Shown: positions 55,992-64,000 of the stretch, piece by piece
Layout of the letters: every line of letters starts with the position of its first letter
Position numbering within the stretch: the first letter of the stretch is position 1
From: Saccharothrix saharensis
GTDB lineage: Bacteria; Actinomycetota; Actinomycetes; Mycobacteriales; Pseudonocardiaceae
NCBI RefSeq assembly: GCF_006716745.1
Contig: NZ_VFPP01000001.1
Coordinates: 3,100,001-3,164,000, forward strand
Direction of reading: 5' to 3'
Length of the DNA stretch: 64,000 nt
The notes under the pieces: generated by a model
Told to the model about the DNA's origin: nothing
Database searches by the model: none
What the model saw: the letters and a program-made list of their open reading frames with translations, nothing else
Made by a program: the position numbers and the translations under genes

Positions 55992-56425
55992 CCAGCGTTT
56001 TCCACCCGGCGCTTGAGCTCCTTGAGCGCGGTGTCCATGATCATCTTCTCGGCCTTGCGCCGGAACAGGCCGATCATGGGCACGACCAGCTGCACCGACA
56101 GCGTGTAGGTGACCTCGGTGGAGCCGCCCTTGGGGGTCAGCGCGTAGCTGCCCTCCTGCGACTTCTGCATCTGGCCCTTGACCAGGTGCCACGAGATGCG
56201 GTCCGGCGACCACTCGTCGTAGGCGAGCACGTACTCGTCCTTGATCGGGCCCTGGTCGATGTTGAACTTGACCTGCGCCGCCCGGCCGTCCGCCCCGGTC
56301 TCCAGCACCTCGGTCCGCTTGATCCCGTTGGCCCACTCGGGGTAGGCGTCGAAGTCGGCGATGACCGCCGCGATCCGCTCGGGCGTCGCGTCGATGACGA
56401 TGGACTGGGTGGACTCGTCGGCCAT
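55988..56425 (-). CDS. SRPBCC family protein (Rv2185c homologue)
   Basis: 145 residues from ATG 56425. The START-like fold reads STQSIVIDATPERIAAVIADFDAYPEWANGIKRTEVLE, EYVLAYDEWSPDRISWHLVKGQMQKSQEGSYAL and TYTLSVQLVVPMIGLFRRKAEKMIMDTALKELKRRVE, with a large hydrophobic pocket for a lipid or polyketide-like ligand. TAGCCT lies 7 bases before the ATG, with no ribosome site (leaderless). It overlaps the ATPase gene by 4 bases, so the two are coupled, as in mycobacteria. Ligand unknown. Confidence 0.9.
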   Translation of the reverse strand: MADESTQSIVIDATPERIAAVIADFDAYPEWANGIKRTEVLETGADGRAAQVKFNIDQGPIKDEYVLAYDEWSPDRISWHLVKGQMQKSQEGSYALTPKGGSTEVTYTLSVQLVVPMIGLFRRKAEKMIMDTALKELKRRVENAG

Positions 56426-56452
56426 GCCGGGGAGGCTACCCGGTGGTTCGGC

Positions 56453-57241
56453 TCACCATCGCAGGACGTGGGGCGTGCGCGTGCGCTGGAAGTGGCCGAC
56501 GTTGACGCACTCGGTCCAGCCGACCCGCGCCCGGCGCGCCATCGGCTGGTGCACGTGCCCGAACACCGACCACCGCGGCCGGTCGCGCTCGATCACCTTC
56601 AGCAACGACGTCGAGCCCAGCTCGGGCCGGCGGGCGACCACGTCGTAGGTCAGCTCGGCCACGGCGGGCGGCACGTGGGTGCACAGCACGTCCACCTCGC
56701 CGAGCCCGGCCAGCGCCGCGCCGAACTCCTCCTCGGTGCGCAGGTAGGGCCGCCACGGTCCGCGCCGGTTGGGCACGAACCCGGGGTGCAGCAGCGCGCC
56801 GCCCGCGAAGCCGAACCGCAGCCCGCCGATCTCGGCCACCTGCCCGTCCAGGACGTGCACGCCGTCGCGGGCGAACAGCGGCCACAGCTCGGGGCTGTCG
56901 ACGTTGCCGGGCGTGGCGTAGGTGGGCGCGCTCATCACCGCGAACATCGCGGTGTACTGCTCCATGATCGCCTCTTGGACGACGTCCGCGGCGTTGTCCA
57001 GGCTCTCCCACAGCGACCGCATGTAGCGGACCGTCTCGGCGCCGAACCGGCCGCGCCGCAGCCGGGCGAAGACCTCGACCTTCTCCGCGCCGAACACCTG
57101 GCCCAGGATGCCCTTGCCGTGGTCGTGGTAGTCGACGAAGTCGACCAGGTCGCCGAGCACGACCAGCGCGTCGGCGCCGTCACCGGCGCGGGCGAGGGCC
57201 TCCGCGTTGCCGTGGACATCCGAGACGACGTGAACGCGCAC
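56453..57241 (-). CDS. Metallophosphoesterase
   Basis: 262 residues from GTG 57241. Calcineurin-like motifs are VRVHVVSDVHGNAEAL (DxH), VVLGDLVDFVDYHDHG (GDxxD), YATPGNVDS (GN), VDVLCTHVPPAV (H) and WSVFGHVHQPMAR (GHxH). Probably a cytoplasmic phosphodiesterase or phosphatase on a nucleotide or nucleic acid; the substrate is unknown. TAGATT ends 8 bases before the GTG with no ribosome site, so it may be transcribed on its own as well as from the upstream SRPBCC-like gene 11 bp away. Confidence 0.9.
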   Translation of the reverse strand: MRVHVVSDVHGNAEALARAGDGADALVVLGDLVDFVDYHDHGKGILGQVFGAEKVEVFARLRRGRFGAETVRYMRSLWESLDNAADVVQEAIMEQYTAMFAVMSAPTYATPGNVDSPELWPLFARDGVHVLDGQVAEIGGLRFGFAGGALLHPGFVPNRRGPWRPYLRTEEEFGAALAGLGEVDVLCTHVPPAVAELTYDVVARRPELGSTSLLKVIERDRPRWSVFGHVHQPMARRARVGWTECVNVGHFQRTRTPHVLRW

Positions 57242-57252
57242 AAGACCCAAAT

Positions 57253-57633
57253 CTACGGCAGGACGGGTGGCACACCGGGCGGCCGGCCGTCCTCCAAGAT
57301 CAGTTTGAGGCCGAGTGACACCCGCTTGGCGGCCAACTGGCGGCGGCGCACCTCCCGGCGGGTGCGCTTGTCGGACGCATCGCCCGGCAAGTCGGCACGC
57401 AGGAAGTAATGCAGCAGGGTGCCGTCCAGGACCGGCTCCAACCACACCTCCATCGTTCCGACCAGCGCGCCGGCGACCGTCCAGCGCAACCCCTCAGCCC
57501 CCCGGTCGGCGTATACCTCGAGGGACAGGTCGGGCCAGAACTCCGCCCACGCGCCGGGCGGCGCGAAGGCCGCGGCGACCACCGCCGGAGGCACTGCGAG
57601 GAACGTCTCGTCCACGACGTCGACACTGGGCAC
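57253..57633 (-). CDS. SRPBCC-like (polyketide cyclase/lipid transport fold) protein
   Basis: 126 residues from GTG 57633; GTG 57651 would add 6. The sequence VDVVDETFLAVPPAVVAAAFAPPGAWAEFWPDLSLEVYADRG, GLRWTVAGALVGTMEVWLEPVLDGTLLHYFLRAD and KRTRREVRRRQLAAKRVSLGLKLILE follows the START-like pattern of strand, two helices, sheet and long C-terminal helix. Probably lies at the Rv2186c position of the mycobacterial block. It heads a leftward run of six genes ending in glucokinase. Ligand and function unknown. Divergent from fadD. Confidence 0.82.
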   Translation of the reverse strand: MPSVDVVDETFLAVPPAVVAAAFAPPGAWAEFWPDLSLEVYADRGAEGLRWTVAGALVGTMEVWLEPVLDGTLLHYFLRADLPGDASDKRTRREVRRRQLAAKRVSLGLKLILEDGRPPGVPPVLP

Positions 57634-57745
57634 GGATGAGGAGAGTGCCACGACACGGTTACGGAAACGCGGGCCGGCCTGGTGTATCGCCGGAATCACA
57701 GGCTAGGTTTCCCCACCGGTAACAAACAATCGTCCGGAGGTCGAC

Positions 57746-59554
57746 GTGCGCGAGTTCAGCGTCCCCGCCACCGCCACTGTGGCTGCCGAGGAGAACCTCA
57801 CCGACATGGTGTGGGCGAACGCGGAGCGCTTCGGCAACGCCGTCAGCTTCCGCCGCCGCGTGGACGGGACGTGGGTGGACATCACCGCCCGCGACTTCGC
57901 CGCGCAGGTCCTCGCGGTCGCCAAGGGGTTGATCGCGGCCGGGTTGCAGCCCGGCGAGCGGGTGGGCCTGATGTCCAAGACCCGCTACGAGTGGACCCTG
58001 CTCGACTTCGCCATCTGGCACGCGGGCGGCGTCGTCGTGCCGATCTACGAGACGTCCTCGGCCGAGCAGGTCGAGTGGATCCTGTCCGACTCGTCGGCCA
58101 AGGCCGTGTTCGTGGAGACCTCCGAGCACCGCGCCACGGTCGACTCCGTCGTGGCGGGCCTGCCCGAGGTGCGGCACGTGTGGCAGGTCGACGGTCCTTC
58201 CGGTGACGCGGCGGGCGCGATCGACGAGCTGACCGCGTTGGGCGCGTCGGTGTCCGACGACGACGCGCGCGCACGGCGCAAGGTGGTCGGCGCGGACGAC
58301 ACGGCGACCATCGTCTACACCTCCGGCACCACCGGTCGCCCCAAGGGCTGCGAGCTGACCCACCGCAACCTGCTGGCCGAGGTCAAGGGCGGGATCACCG
58401 CGTTCCCGCAGCTCATGCAGGCCGGCAACTCGCTGCTGGTGTTCCTGCCGCTGGCCCACATCCTGGCCCGCGCCCTGTCGGTGTGCGGCGTCTACACGCG
58501 CGTCACCATGGGGCACACGGCCGACGTGAAGAACCTGGTCGAGGACCTCCAGTCGTTCCGGCCCACGTTCGTGGTGGCCGTGCCGCGCGTGTTCGAGAAG
58601 GTGTACAACGGCGCGAAGCAGAAGGCGCACGCGGCGGGCAAGGGCAAGATCTTCGACGCCGCCGAGGCGACCGCGGTGGCCTACAGCCAGGCACTGGACA
58701 CCGGCAACGTCGGCCTGGGCCTCAAGCTGAAGCACGCGCTGTTCGCCAAGCTCGTCTACAGCAAGCTCCAGGCGGCTCTGGGCGGCCGGTGCACCAACGC
58801 GGTGTCCGGCGGCGCGCCGCTGGGCGAGCGGCTGGCGCACTTCTTCCGCGGCATCGGCGTGCCGGTGCTGGAGGGCTACGGCCTCACCGAGACCAGCGCG
58901 GCGGCGTGCGTGAACACGGCGGCGGCGTTCCGCGTCGGCACCGTCGGGCGCCCGGTGATCGGCACCTCGGTCCGCATCGCCGAGGACGGCGAGATCCTGA
59001 TCAAGGGCGACATCGTGTTCCGCAGCTACTGGAACAACGAGCAGGCCACGGCGGAGGCGCTGGAGGACGGCTGGTTCCACTCCGGCGACATCGGCGAGCT
59101 CGACTCCGACGGCTTCCTCAAGATCACCGGCCGGAAGAAGGAGATCATCGTCACCGCCGGCGGCAAGAACGTCTCGCCCGCCGTGCTGGAGGACCGCCTG
59201 CGCGCCCACCCGCTGATCAGCCAGTGCATGGTGGTCGGCGACGCGCAGCCGTTCATCGGCGCGCTGATCACCATCGACCCGGAGTTCTTCCCGGCGTGGA
59301 AGGAGCAGAACGGCAAGCCGTCGTCGGCGACCGTCGCCGAGATGGTGGACGACGAGACGCTGCGCGCCGAGATCCAGGCCGCGGTGGACGAGGCCAACCA
59401 GGCGGTGTCCAAGGCGGAGGCGATCAAGAAGTTCCGCATCCTGCCGGTGGACTTCACCGAGGCGGGCGGCGAGATGACGCCGAGCCTGAAGCTGCGCCGG
59501 TCCGTCGTCGCCAGCACCTACAAGCAGGACATCGAAGCCATCTACGCCCGCTGA
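57746..59554 (+). CDS. fadD15: Long-chain fatty acid-CoA ligase (FadD15-like)
   Basis: 602 residues from GTG 57746 (GGAGG 5 bases upstream). An ANL-family adenylating enzyme: IVYTSGTTGRPKGCELTHRNL (P loop, about 188-208), FVVAVPRVFEKVYNG, GYGLTETSAAACVNTA, GWFHSGDIGELDSDGFLKITGRKKEIIVTAGGKNVSP (hinge Asp and A8 motif) and the C-terminal KAEAIKKFRIL Lys. It activates fatty acids to acyl-CoA at the membrane face. Matches Rv2187 in sequence type and position, next to the PimB' gene region. Confidence 0.94.
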   Translation: MREFSVPATATVAAEENLTDMVWANAERFGNAVSFRRRVDGTWVDITARDFAAQVLAVAKGLIAAGLQPGERVGLMSKTRYEWTLLDFAIWHAGGVVVPIYETSSAEQVEWILSDSSAKAVFVETSEHRATVDSVVAGLPEVRHVWQVDGPSGDAAGAIDELTALGASVSDDDARARRKVVGADDTATIVYTSGTTGRPKGCELTHRNLLAEVKGGITAFPQLMQAGNSLLVFLPLAHILARALSVCGVYTRVTMGHTADVKNLVEDLQSFRPTFVVAVPRVFEKVYNGAKQKAHAAGKGKIFDAAEATAVAYSQALDTGNVGLGLKLKHALFAKLVYSKLQAALGGRCTNAVSGGAPLGERLAHFFRGIGVPVLEGYGLTETSAAACVNTAAAFRVGTVGRPVIGTSVRIAEDGEILIKGDIVFRSYWNNEQATAEALEDGWFHSGDIGELDSDGFLKITGRKKEIIVTAGGKNVSPAVLEDRLRAHPLISQCMVVGDAQPFIGALITIDPEFFPAWKEQNGKPSSATVAEMVDDETLRAEIQAAVDEANQAVSKAEAIKKFRILPVDFTEAGGEMTPSLKLRRSVVASTYKQDIEAIYAR

Positions 59555-59599
59555 CGCCGGGTCCGGGGGGCCACCCCGGCCGTCCGGGACGGAAAAAGA

Positions 59600-59631
59600 C
59601 GAGTGGCCCGCACCGAAGTGCGGGCCACTCG
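59600..59631 (+). terminator. Terminator hairpin after fadD
   Basis: A perfect 13-bp stem (59600-59612 with 59619-59631, CGAGTGGCCCGCA and complement) and a 6-base loop, 45 bp after the fadD stop. Confidence 0.9.
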
Positions 59632-59646
59632 ACCCCCAGTGATCGC

Positions 59647-59744
59647 GTATCCGCTGACGCGGACCCGAGAAGTTCTGTTGTCCCGGTCCCCCAACCGGGA
59701 CTTTTCATAGACTGCCGCAGCGCGCTGTCGTATCGCTGACGCGG
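59647..59744. repeat. Direct repeat pair before the SARP gene
   Basis: GTATCCGCTGACGCGG (59647-59662) and GTATCGCTGACGCGG (59730-59744) differ by one base insertion and lie 83 bp apart. The second ends 27 bp before a TAGGCT -10 candidate (59772-59777). Direct repeats are the usual target form of SARP regulators, so autoregulation is possible. Confidence 0.65.
59680..59705 (+). terminator. Rho-independent terminator with a U-tract
   Basis: An 8-bp stem (59680-59687 with 59694-59701, GTCCCGGT and complement), a 6-base loop and TTTT at 59702-59705. The only classical U-tract terminator noticed in the window. It is the second in tandem after fadD and protects the SARP promoter from read-through. 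Confidence 0.8.
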
Positions 59745-59813
59745 TGATGACTCGTGCCGTCAGCGCTCGCCTAGGCTGTGCCCCTGGGAGGCGGAACGAG
59801 GGGACGCAAACGG

Positions 59814-62774
59814 ATGGGCGCTGGGCCGTGGTTCGGCCTTCTCGGCCCGCTTGAAGTGCGCATACAGGGTCAACCGGTGCCCGTCCGGGCGGGCAAGCAC
59901 CGGGCGTTGCTGGCTGCCCTGTCGTTGCGCGCCGGCCGAGTCGTTTCAATTGGCGAGCTGGTGTCCTTCCTGTGGGGCGGCGACCCCCCGGCGCGCACCC
60001 GCGGCACGTTGCAGACCTACGTCATGCGGCTGCGGCAGCTGCTGGGCGACCCGTCGCTGATCCGGACCACTTCGGACGGCTACCGGCTGGTCGTGCCGCC
60101 GGAGCAGGTGGACGTGCACCGGTTCACCACCACGGCCGGCTTGGCGCGGCAGGCGGCGCAGTCCGGGCACCTGGCCGACGCCGCCGAGCTGTACGCCGAG
60201 GCGCTGGCGCTGTGGCGCGGACCGGCGCTGTCGGACGTGCCGTCGGAGGTGTTGCGCGACGACGAAGTGCCGCGGCTGGCCGAGCGGCTGCTGGTGGTGC
60301 ACGAGGAGCGCAACGACGTCGAGCTGGCGCTGGGCAACCACGAGCGGCTGGTGCCGGTGCTGCGGTCGTTGACCGCGGACCACCCGTTGCGGGAGCGGTT
60401 CTGGGCGCAGCTGATGGTGGCGCTGTACCGGGGCAGCCGGCAGGCCGAGGCGCTGGAGGCGTTCCGGTTGGTCGACCGGCTGCTCGGCGAGCAGCTCGGC
60501 ATCGAGCCGGGCGCGGCGCTGCGCGAGCTGCACCAGGCGATCCTGGTCGGCGACCCGAGCCTGGCCGCGCCGACCGAGCGGGCCGACCCGGACGTGCCCG
60601 ACCAGTTGCCGCCGGACGTGCCGGGCTTCGTCGGCCGGGCCGGGCTGGTGGACCGGATCTCCCGGCTGATCGCCCCGGACGAGCCGCGCACCGCGGTGCC
60701 GATCGTGACGTTGACCGGCGTGCCCGGGGTGGGCAAGACGGCGCTGGCGGTGCACGTGGCGCACCGGCTGCGCGAGCGGTTCCCGGACGGTCGGCTGTAC
60801 GTGGACCTGCGTGGTTACGCGTCCGGACCGGCCACGCCGGTGGTGGAGGTGCTGACCCGGTTCCTGCGGGCGCTCGGCGTGCCGCCGGAGCAGATCCCGG
60901 TGGACTCCGAGGAGCAGAGCGGCCTGTTCCGGTCGCTGCTGGCCGGGCGGCGGATGCTGCTGGTGCTCGACAACGCCGCCGCGCCCGACCAGGTGCGGCC
61001 GCTGCTGCCGGGCGCGGCGAGCTGCCCGGTGCTGGTGACCAGCCGGGACGACCTGCGCGGCCTGATCGCCGTCGACGGTGCCCGGCGGGTCGGGCTGGAC
61101 GTGTTCGAGCCGCACGAGTCGCTGGCCGTGCTGCAGCGGTCCGGGCAGGCGGCGCAGGAGCTGGCGCGGCGGTGCGGGCACCTGCCGTTGACGCTGCACA
61201 TCGCGGCCGCGTCGGTGGCGGGCGGTTCGGTGGCGCGGTACCTGGAGAAGCTGGGCGACCGCCGTCCGCTGGACCTGGCGCACGCCGGGCTGACGCCGGG
61301 CGCGCGGCGGCTGTTCGCGCTGCTCAGCGTGGTGCCGGGGCCCGACTTCAGCACCGAGGCGGCGGCGAACGCGGCTGACCTGACCGTGCCGGAGGCCGCC
61401 GCGCTGCTCGGGCAGCTGACCAGGGCGCGGCTGGTGAGCGCCGACGGCGGCCGGTACGCGTTCCACGACGAGCTGGCGCGGTTCGCGGCGGAGATGGCGG
61501 AGGCCGGGAACGAGGACGTGGCCGCGGCCCGGGTGCGGCTGCTGGAGTTCTACGTGCGCGCGGTGGACCACTGCGCCGAGCTGCTGTACCCGGACCTGAT
61601 GCGGTTGCCGACGCCCGCCGGGCGGGCCGTGCGGCTGCCGCGGATCGAGACGGCGGCGCAGGCGCGGGGGTGGCTGGACGCGGAGCGGGCGAACCTGACC
61701 GCGGCGATCCGGTCGGCGGCCGAACGCGGACCGGCCGCGATGTCGTGGCGGCTGGCGGACGGGCTGCGCGGCTACCTGTGGATCGGCAAGCACGTCACCG
61801 AGTGGCTGTCGACCGCGCGGTACGGCCTGGACGCGGCGCACGAGCAGCGCGACGTGGCGGGTGAGGCGGCGATGCACCAGAACCTGGGCACGCTGCACTG
61901 GCGGCTCGGCGACTTCGAGACGTCCGTCGCGCACTACACGCGTGCCGTCGAGCTGCACCGGATGCGCGGTGACCTGGCGTCGGAGGCGGAGGTGCGCGGC
62001 AACCTCGGCGTGGTGCGGCTGGAGGCGGGCGACCTGGCGTCGGCGCGGGACGACCTGGAGACGTGCCTGGCGTTGAAGCGGGAGTCCGGTGGGCCGCGGT
62101 CGGCTGAGACGGGTGTGCTGACCGGGTTGGGCGTGCTGGCGATCGAGACCGGTGAGCTGGCCGAGGCGGTGGACCTGCTCGGTGAGGCGCTGGCGATCAG
62201 CGTGGAGCACGGGTTGCGGGGCAGCGAGATCACCGCGTTGACGTTGTTGGGCGTGGCGTCGCAGCTCATGGGCGAGCCGCAGCGCGCGCTCACCCACCTG
62301 TCCGAGGCGTTGCGGTTGGCGACGGAGTCGGGGTTCCGCGAGGCCGCGGCGCGGGTGCTGGAGAGCATCGCGTCGGTGCGGCTGGACCTGGGCGAGCACG
62401 CGGAGGCGTTGGAGCTGGCCGACCGGGCGTTGGCCGAGCTGCGGCAGGACGGGGACCAGCGGATCACGACGAACGTGCTGGTGGTGATGGCCTCGGCGAA
62501 CCGGGGCCTCGGCTCGTTGCGCACGGCCGACGAGCAGTTCCAGCAGGCCCTGACGAAGGCCCGCCGGATCGGCTACCTGCCGGGCGAGGCGCGTGCCCTG
62601 GTCGGCCTGGCGAGCGTGCGCCGCCTGCTGGGCCAGGTCGCCGAGGCGCGGACCCTGGCCACCCAGGCCGTGACGCTGACGTCCGACCTGGGACTGCGCA
62701 TCACCGAGCGCCACGCCCGCGCCGAATTGGCCGCGGTCGACCGGCTGCTGGGCGACGACCCGGCCCGAACGTAG
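59814..62774 (+). CDS. AfsR/SARP family regulator with NB-ARC and TPR domains
   Basis: 986 residues from ATG 59814 (GAGGGG upstream; earlier in-frame GTG 59778 lies against the -10). The OmpR-type winged helix (1-95; FGLLGPLEVRIQGQPVPVRAGKHRALLAAL, TRGTLQTYVMRLRQLLGD) is followed by the BTAD helices (100-255), an NB-ARC ATPase (VTLTGVPGVGKTALAVHVAH, Walker A near 303; RMLLVLDNAA; PVLVTSRDDL) and TPR units (about 665-980). Such large SARPs activate secondary-metabolite or development genes, switched by nucleotide binding. No biosynthetic cluster is adjacent, so the target is unknown. Confidence 0.93.
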   Translation: MGAGPWFGLLGPLEVRIQGQPVPVRAGKHRALLAALSLRAGRVVSIGELVSFLWGGDPPARTRGTLQTYVMRLRQLLGDPSLIRTTSDGYRLVVPPEQVDVHRFTTTAGLARQAAQSGHLADAAELYAEALALWRGPALSDVPSEVLRDDEVPRLAERLLVVHEERNDVELALGNHERLVPVLRSLTADHPLRERFWAQLMVALYRGSRQAEALEAFRLVDRLLGEQLGIEPGAALRELHQAILVGDPSLAAPTERADPDVPDQLPPDVPGFVGRAGLVDRISRLIAPDEPRTAVPIVTLTGVPGVGKTALAVHVAHRLRERFPDGRLYVDLRGYASGPATPVVEVLTRFLRALGVPPEQIPVDSEEQSGLFRSLLAGRRMLLVLDNAAAPDQVRPLLPGAASCPVLVTSRDDLRGLIAVDGARRVGLDVFEPHESLAVLQRSGQAAQELARRCGHLPLTLHIAAASVAGGSVARYLEKLGDRRPLDLAHAGLTPGARRLFALLSVVPGPDFSTEAAANAADLTVPEAAALLGQLTRARLVSADGGRYAFHDELARFAAEMAEAGNEDVAAARVRLLEFYVRAVDHCAELLYPDLMRLPTPAGRAVRLPRIETAAQARGWLDAERANLTAAIRSAAERGPAAMSWRLADGLRGYLWIGKHVTEWLSTARYGLDAAHEQRDVAGEAAMHQNLGTLHWRLGDFETSVAHYTRAVELHRMRGDLASEAEVRGNLGVVRLEAGDLASARDDLETCLALKRESGGPRSAETGVLTGLGVLAIETGELAEAVDLLGEALAISVEHGLRGSEITALTLLGVASQLMGEPQRALTHLSEALRLATESGFREAAARVLESIASVRLDLGEHAEALELADRALAELRQDGDQRITTNVLVVMASANRGLGSLRTADEQFQQALTKARRIGYLPGEARALVGLASVRRLLGQVAEARTLATQAVTLTSDLGLRITERHARAELAAVDRLLGDDPART

Positions 62775-62884
62775 AACTCTCGGGTCCTAAACGTTCGACA
62801 CTCGGGTCCTGAGCGTTCGACTCTCGCGAGTGTCGAACGCTCAGGTGCCGAGTGTCGAACGCTCAGGACCTGTGAGTTCAACGC
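62775..62884. repeat. REP-like repeat cluster C
   Basis: It fills the whole space between two converging genes. Units run in reverse sense on the left (TAAACGTTCGACACTCGG, GAGCGTTCGACTCTCG) and in + sense on the right (GAGTGTCGAACGCTCAGG twice, then GAGTTCAACGCTCAGG). At the centre, CCTGAGCGTTCGAC and its exact complement flank TCTCGCGAGT, giving a palindrome of about 38 bp with a single mismatch. Confidence 0.88.
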
Positions 62885-64000
62885 TCAGGTGTTGATCAAG
62901 GTGGCCAGGCGGTCGGCCAGGTCGTCCCAGCGCCAGTTCGCGGTGACCCACTCGCGGCCCGCCGCGCCCATCTTCGCCGCCGTGCCTGGGTCGGCGAGCA
63001 GGGCGGCGACGGCGTTGGCCACCTCGGTCACCTCACGCCCGTCCACCACCCGCCCCGTCACGCCGTCCCGCACGGTCTCCGGCGCGCCACCCGAACGCCC
63101 CGCCACGACCGGCAGCCCGGTCGCCGACGCCTCCAGGTACACGATCCCCAGGCCCTCGACGTCCAGCCCGCGCCCCCGCGTCCGGCACGGCATCGCGAAC
63201 ACGTCACCGGCGTTGTAGTGCGCCGGCAGCTCCTCCCACGGCACGGACCCGGTCAGCACCACGTGCTCCGACACCCCGACCGACGCCGCCAGCCGCTCCA
63301 CCGCACCCCAGTGCGGCCCGCCGCCCACCAGCAGCAACGCCGCGTCCGGCACCTGCCGCCGGATCTCCGGCAACGCCCGCACCAGCACGTCCTGCCCCTT
63401 GCGCGGCACGAGCCGCGACACGCACACCACCACCGGCCGGTCGCCCAGCCCGTACCGCGCCCGCATCTCCTCCCGCGCCGCCGCCGAAGGCGCGAACACC
63501 GACGTGTCCACCCCGGACGGCAGGTGCTCCAACGCCGCCATCGGCCCGAACGCCGCCGCGAACCGCGAGCGCGTGTACCGGCTGACGAACGTCACCACGT
63601 CCGCGTCCGACCCGATGCGCCGCAACGCCTGCCGCGCGCCGGGCAGCATCGACCACCCGACCTCGTGGCCGTGCGTGGACGCCACCACCCGGGACGCGCC
63701 GGCCGCACGCAGCCGTGACGTCATGAGAGCCAGCGGGGCCGCCGCCCCGAACCACACGGCGTCACAGCGCGCTCCACGCAGGATGTCCGACGCCCGCCGC
63801 ACGACGTCCGGCGTGGGCAGCATCAACGTCCCCGGATGCCGCACCACCTCGAACGGCTGCACGGCGTCGAACTCGGGGTGCGAGCCGGACGACGACTCCC
63901 ACGACGGCGCGTACACCACGAGCTCCGGCAGCCGCACGGCCAACGCGTGCAGGTAGGACTGGATTCCGCCGGGCCGGGGCGGGAAGTCATTGGTCACCAG
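62885..64000 (-). CDS. pimB: GDP-mannose-dependent phosphatidyl-myo-inositol mannosyltransferase PimB' (N terminus cut by the window edge)
   Basis: About 372 residues are in the window, starting inside LVTNDFPPRPGGIQSYL; as judged from Rv2188c only some 5-8 N-terminal residues are missing. GT4 glycosyltransferase: PGGIQ acceptor loop, STHGHEVGWSMLPGAR, VVCVSRLVPRKGQDVLV, LLLVGGGPHW, AMPCRTRGRGLDVEGLGIVYLEASATGLPVVAG (E-x7-E donor site). It adds the second mannose to phosphatidylinositol mannoside on the inner membrane face, the base of PIM and lipomannan. Next to fadD in mycobacteria; here the SARP gene lies between them. Confidence 0.94.
   Translation of the reverse strand: MVTNDFPPRPGGIQSYLHALAVRLPELVVYAPSWESSSGSHPEFDAVQPFEVVRHPGTLMLPTPDVVRRASDILRGARCDAVWFGAAAPLALMTSRLRAAGASRVVASTHGHEVGWSMLPGARQALRRIGSDADVVTFVSRYTRSRFAAAFGPMAALEHLPSGVDTSVFAPSAAAREEMRARYGLGDRPVVVCVSRLVPRKGQDVLVRALPEIRRQVPDAALLLVGGGPHWGAVERLAASVGVSEHVVLTGSVPWEELPAHYNAGDVFAMPCRTRGRGLDVEGLGIVYLEASATGLPVVAGRSGGAPETVRDGVTGRVVDGREVTEVANAVAALLADPGTAAKMGAAGREWVTANWRWDDLADRLATLINT

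Overview
This is a high-GC actinomycete chromosome segment, most likely from the Pseudonocardiaceae (Saccharothrix, Lentzea or Actinosynnema type). Four things point there: strongly GC-biased third codon positions, many GTG starts, many genes that look leaderless (a TANNNT-type -10 directly before the start codon), and mycobacteria-like gene order. The gene order includes a LysM gene before nrdR, recX-recA-DUF3046, and a long block matching M. tuberculosis Rv2171-Rv2188c (order from memory). No phage, insertion sequence, CRISPR array, rRNA or tRNA was recognised. The window is mostly core chromosome with a few accessory insertions.

Layout. 1-4.4 kb: tail of a LysM gene, an inverted repeat cluster, nrdR and nrdJ (class II ribonucleotide reductase), and a small repeat protein. 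4.7-7.2 kb: an unknown gene, then a TetR regulator and an MFS exporter that share two copies of one 22-bp operator. 7.2-11 kb: a leftward Sdh1-type succinate dehydrogenase operon (membrane anchor, sdhA, sdhB) with two tandem CRP-like sites. 11-13.7 kb: edd-eda (Entner-Doudoroff) behind a promoter carrying a perfect dyad. 13.8-18.9 kb: HAD phosphatase, YqeB-like protein, recX, recA, DUF3046, cupin, LysR and a 41-residue membrane peptide. 19-26.8 kb: MFS transporter, membrane-anchored Hsp70-like protein and the giant helicase Lhr. recA and lhr carry the same 18-bp promoter element, which matches the LexA-independent (PafBC-type) damage promoter.

27-38 kb is more accessory: gntR-acdS (ACC deaminase), an ankyrin/beta-propeller fusion, a two-domain VOC protein divergent from a PhoD-like phosphatase, a HEPN-mycothiol-isomerase pair divergent from YbaK-GNAT with a perfect LexA box between them, a secreted CHAP hydrolase and a DUF885 peptidase.

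38-64 kb is the mycobacteria-like block: lppM, metF, prenyl diphosphate synthase, Rv2175c homologue, pknL with PASTA repeats, class II DAHP synthase, RNase AS, acyltransferase, ArsA-type ATPase, SRPBCC proteins, fadD and pimB'. Inserted into it are crtI-crtB (phytoene synthesis and desaturation), a phosphofructokinase with the residues of PPi-dependent enzymes (D104, K124), a ROK glucokinase, a MEDS/ATPase regulator and a large SARP/NB-ARC/TPR regulator. The carbon genes (Edd, Eda, glucokinase, phosphofructokinase, Sdh1) suggest flexible sugar catabolism.

The most unusual signals are a REP-like intergenic repeat family (three clusters, each just after a stop codon), the shared recA/lhr damage promoter, the LexA box with a 15-bp hairpin before the HEPN operon, and a 23-bp divergent promoter whose two -10 boxes overlap back to back.
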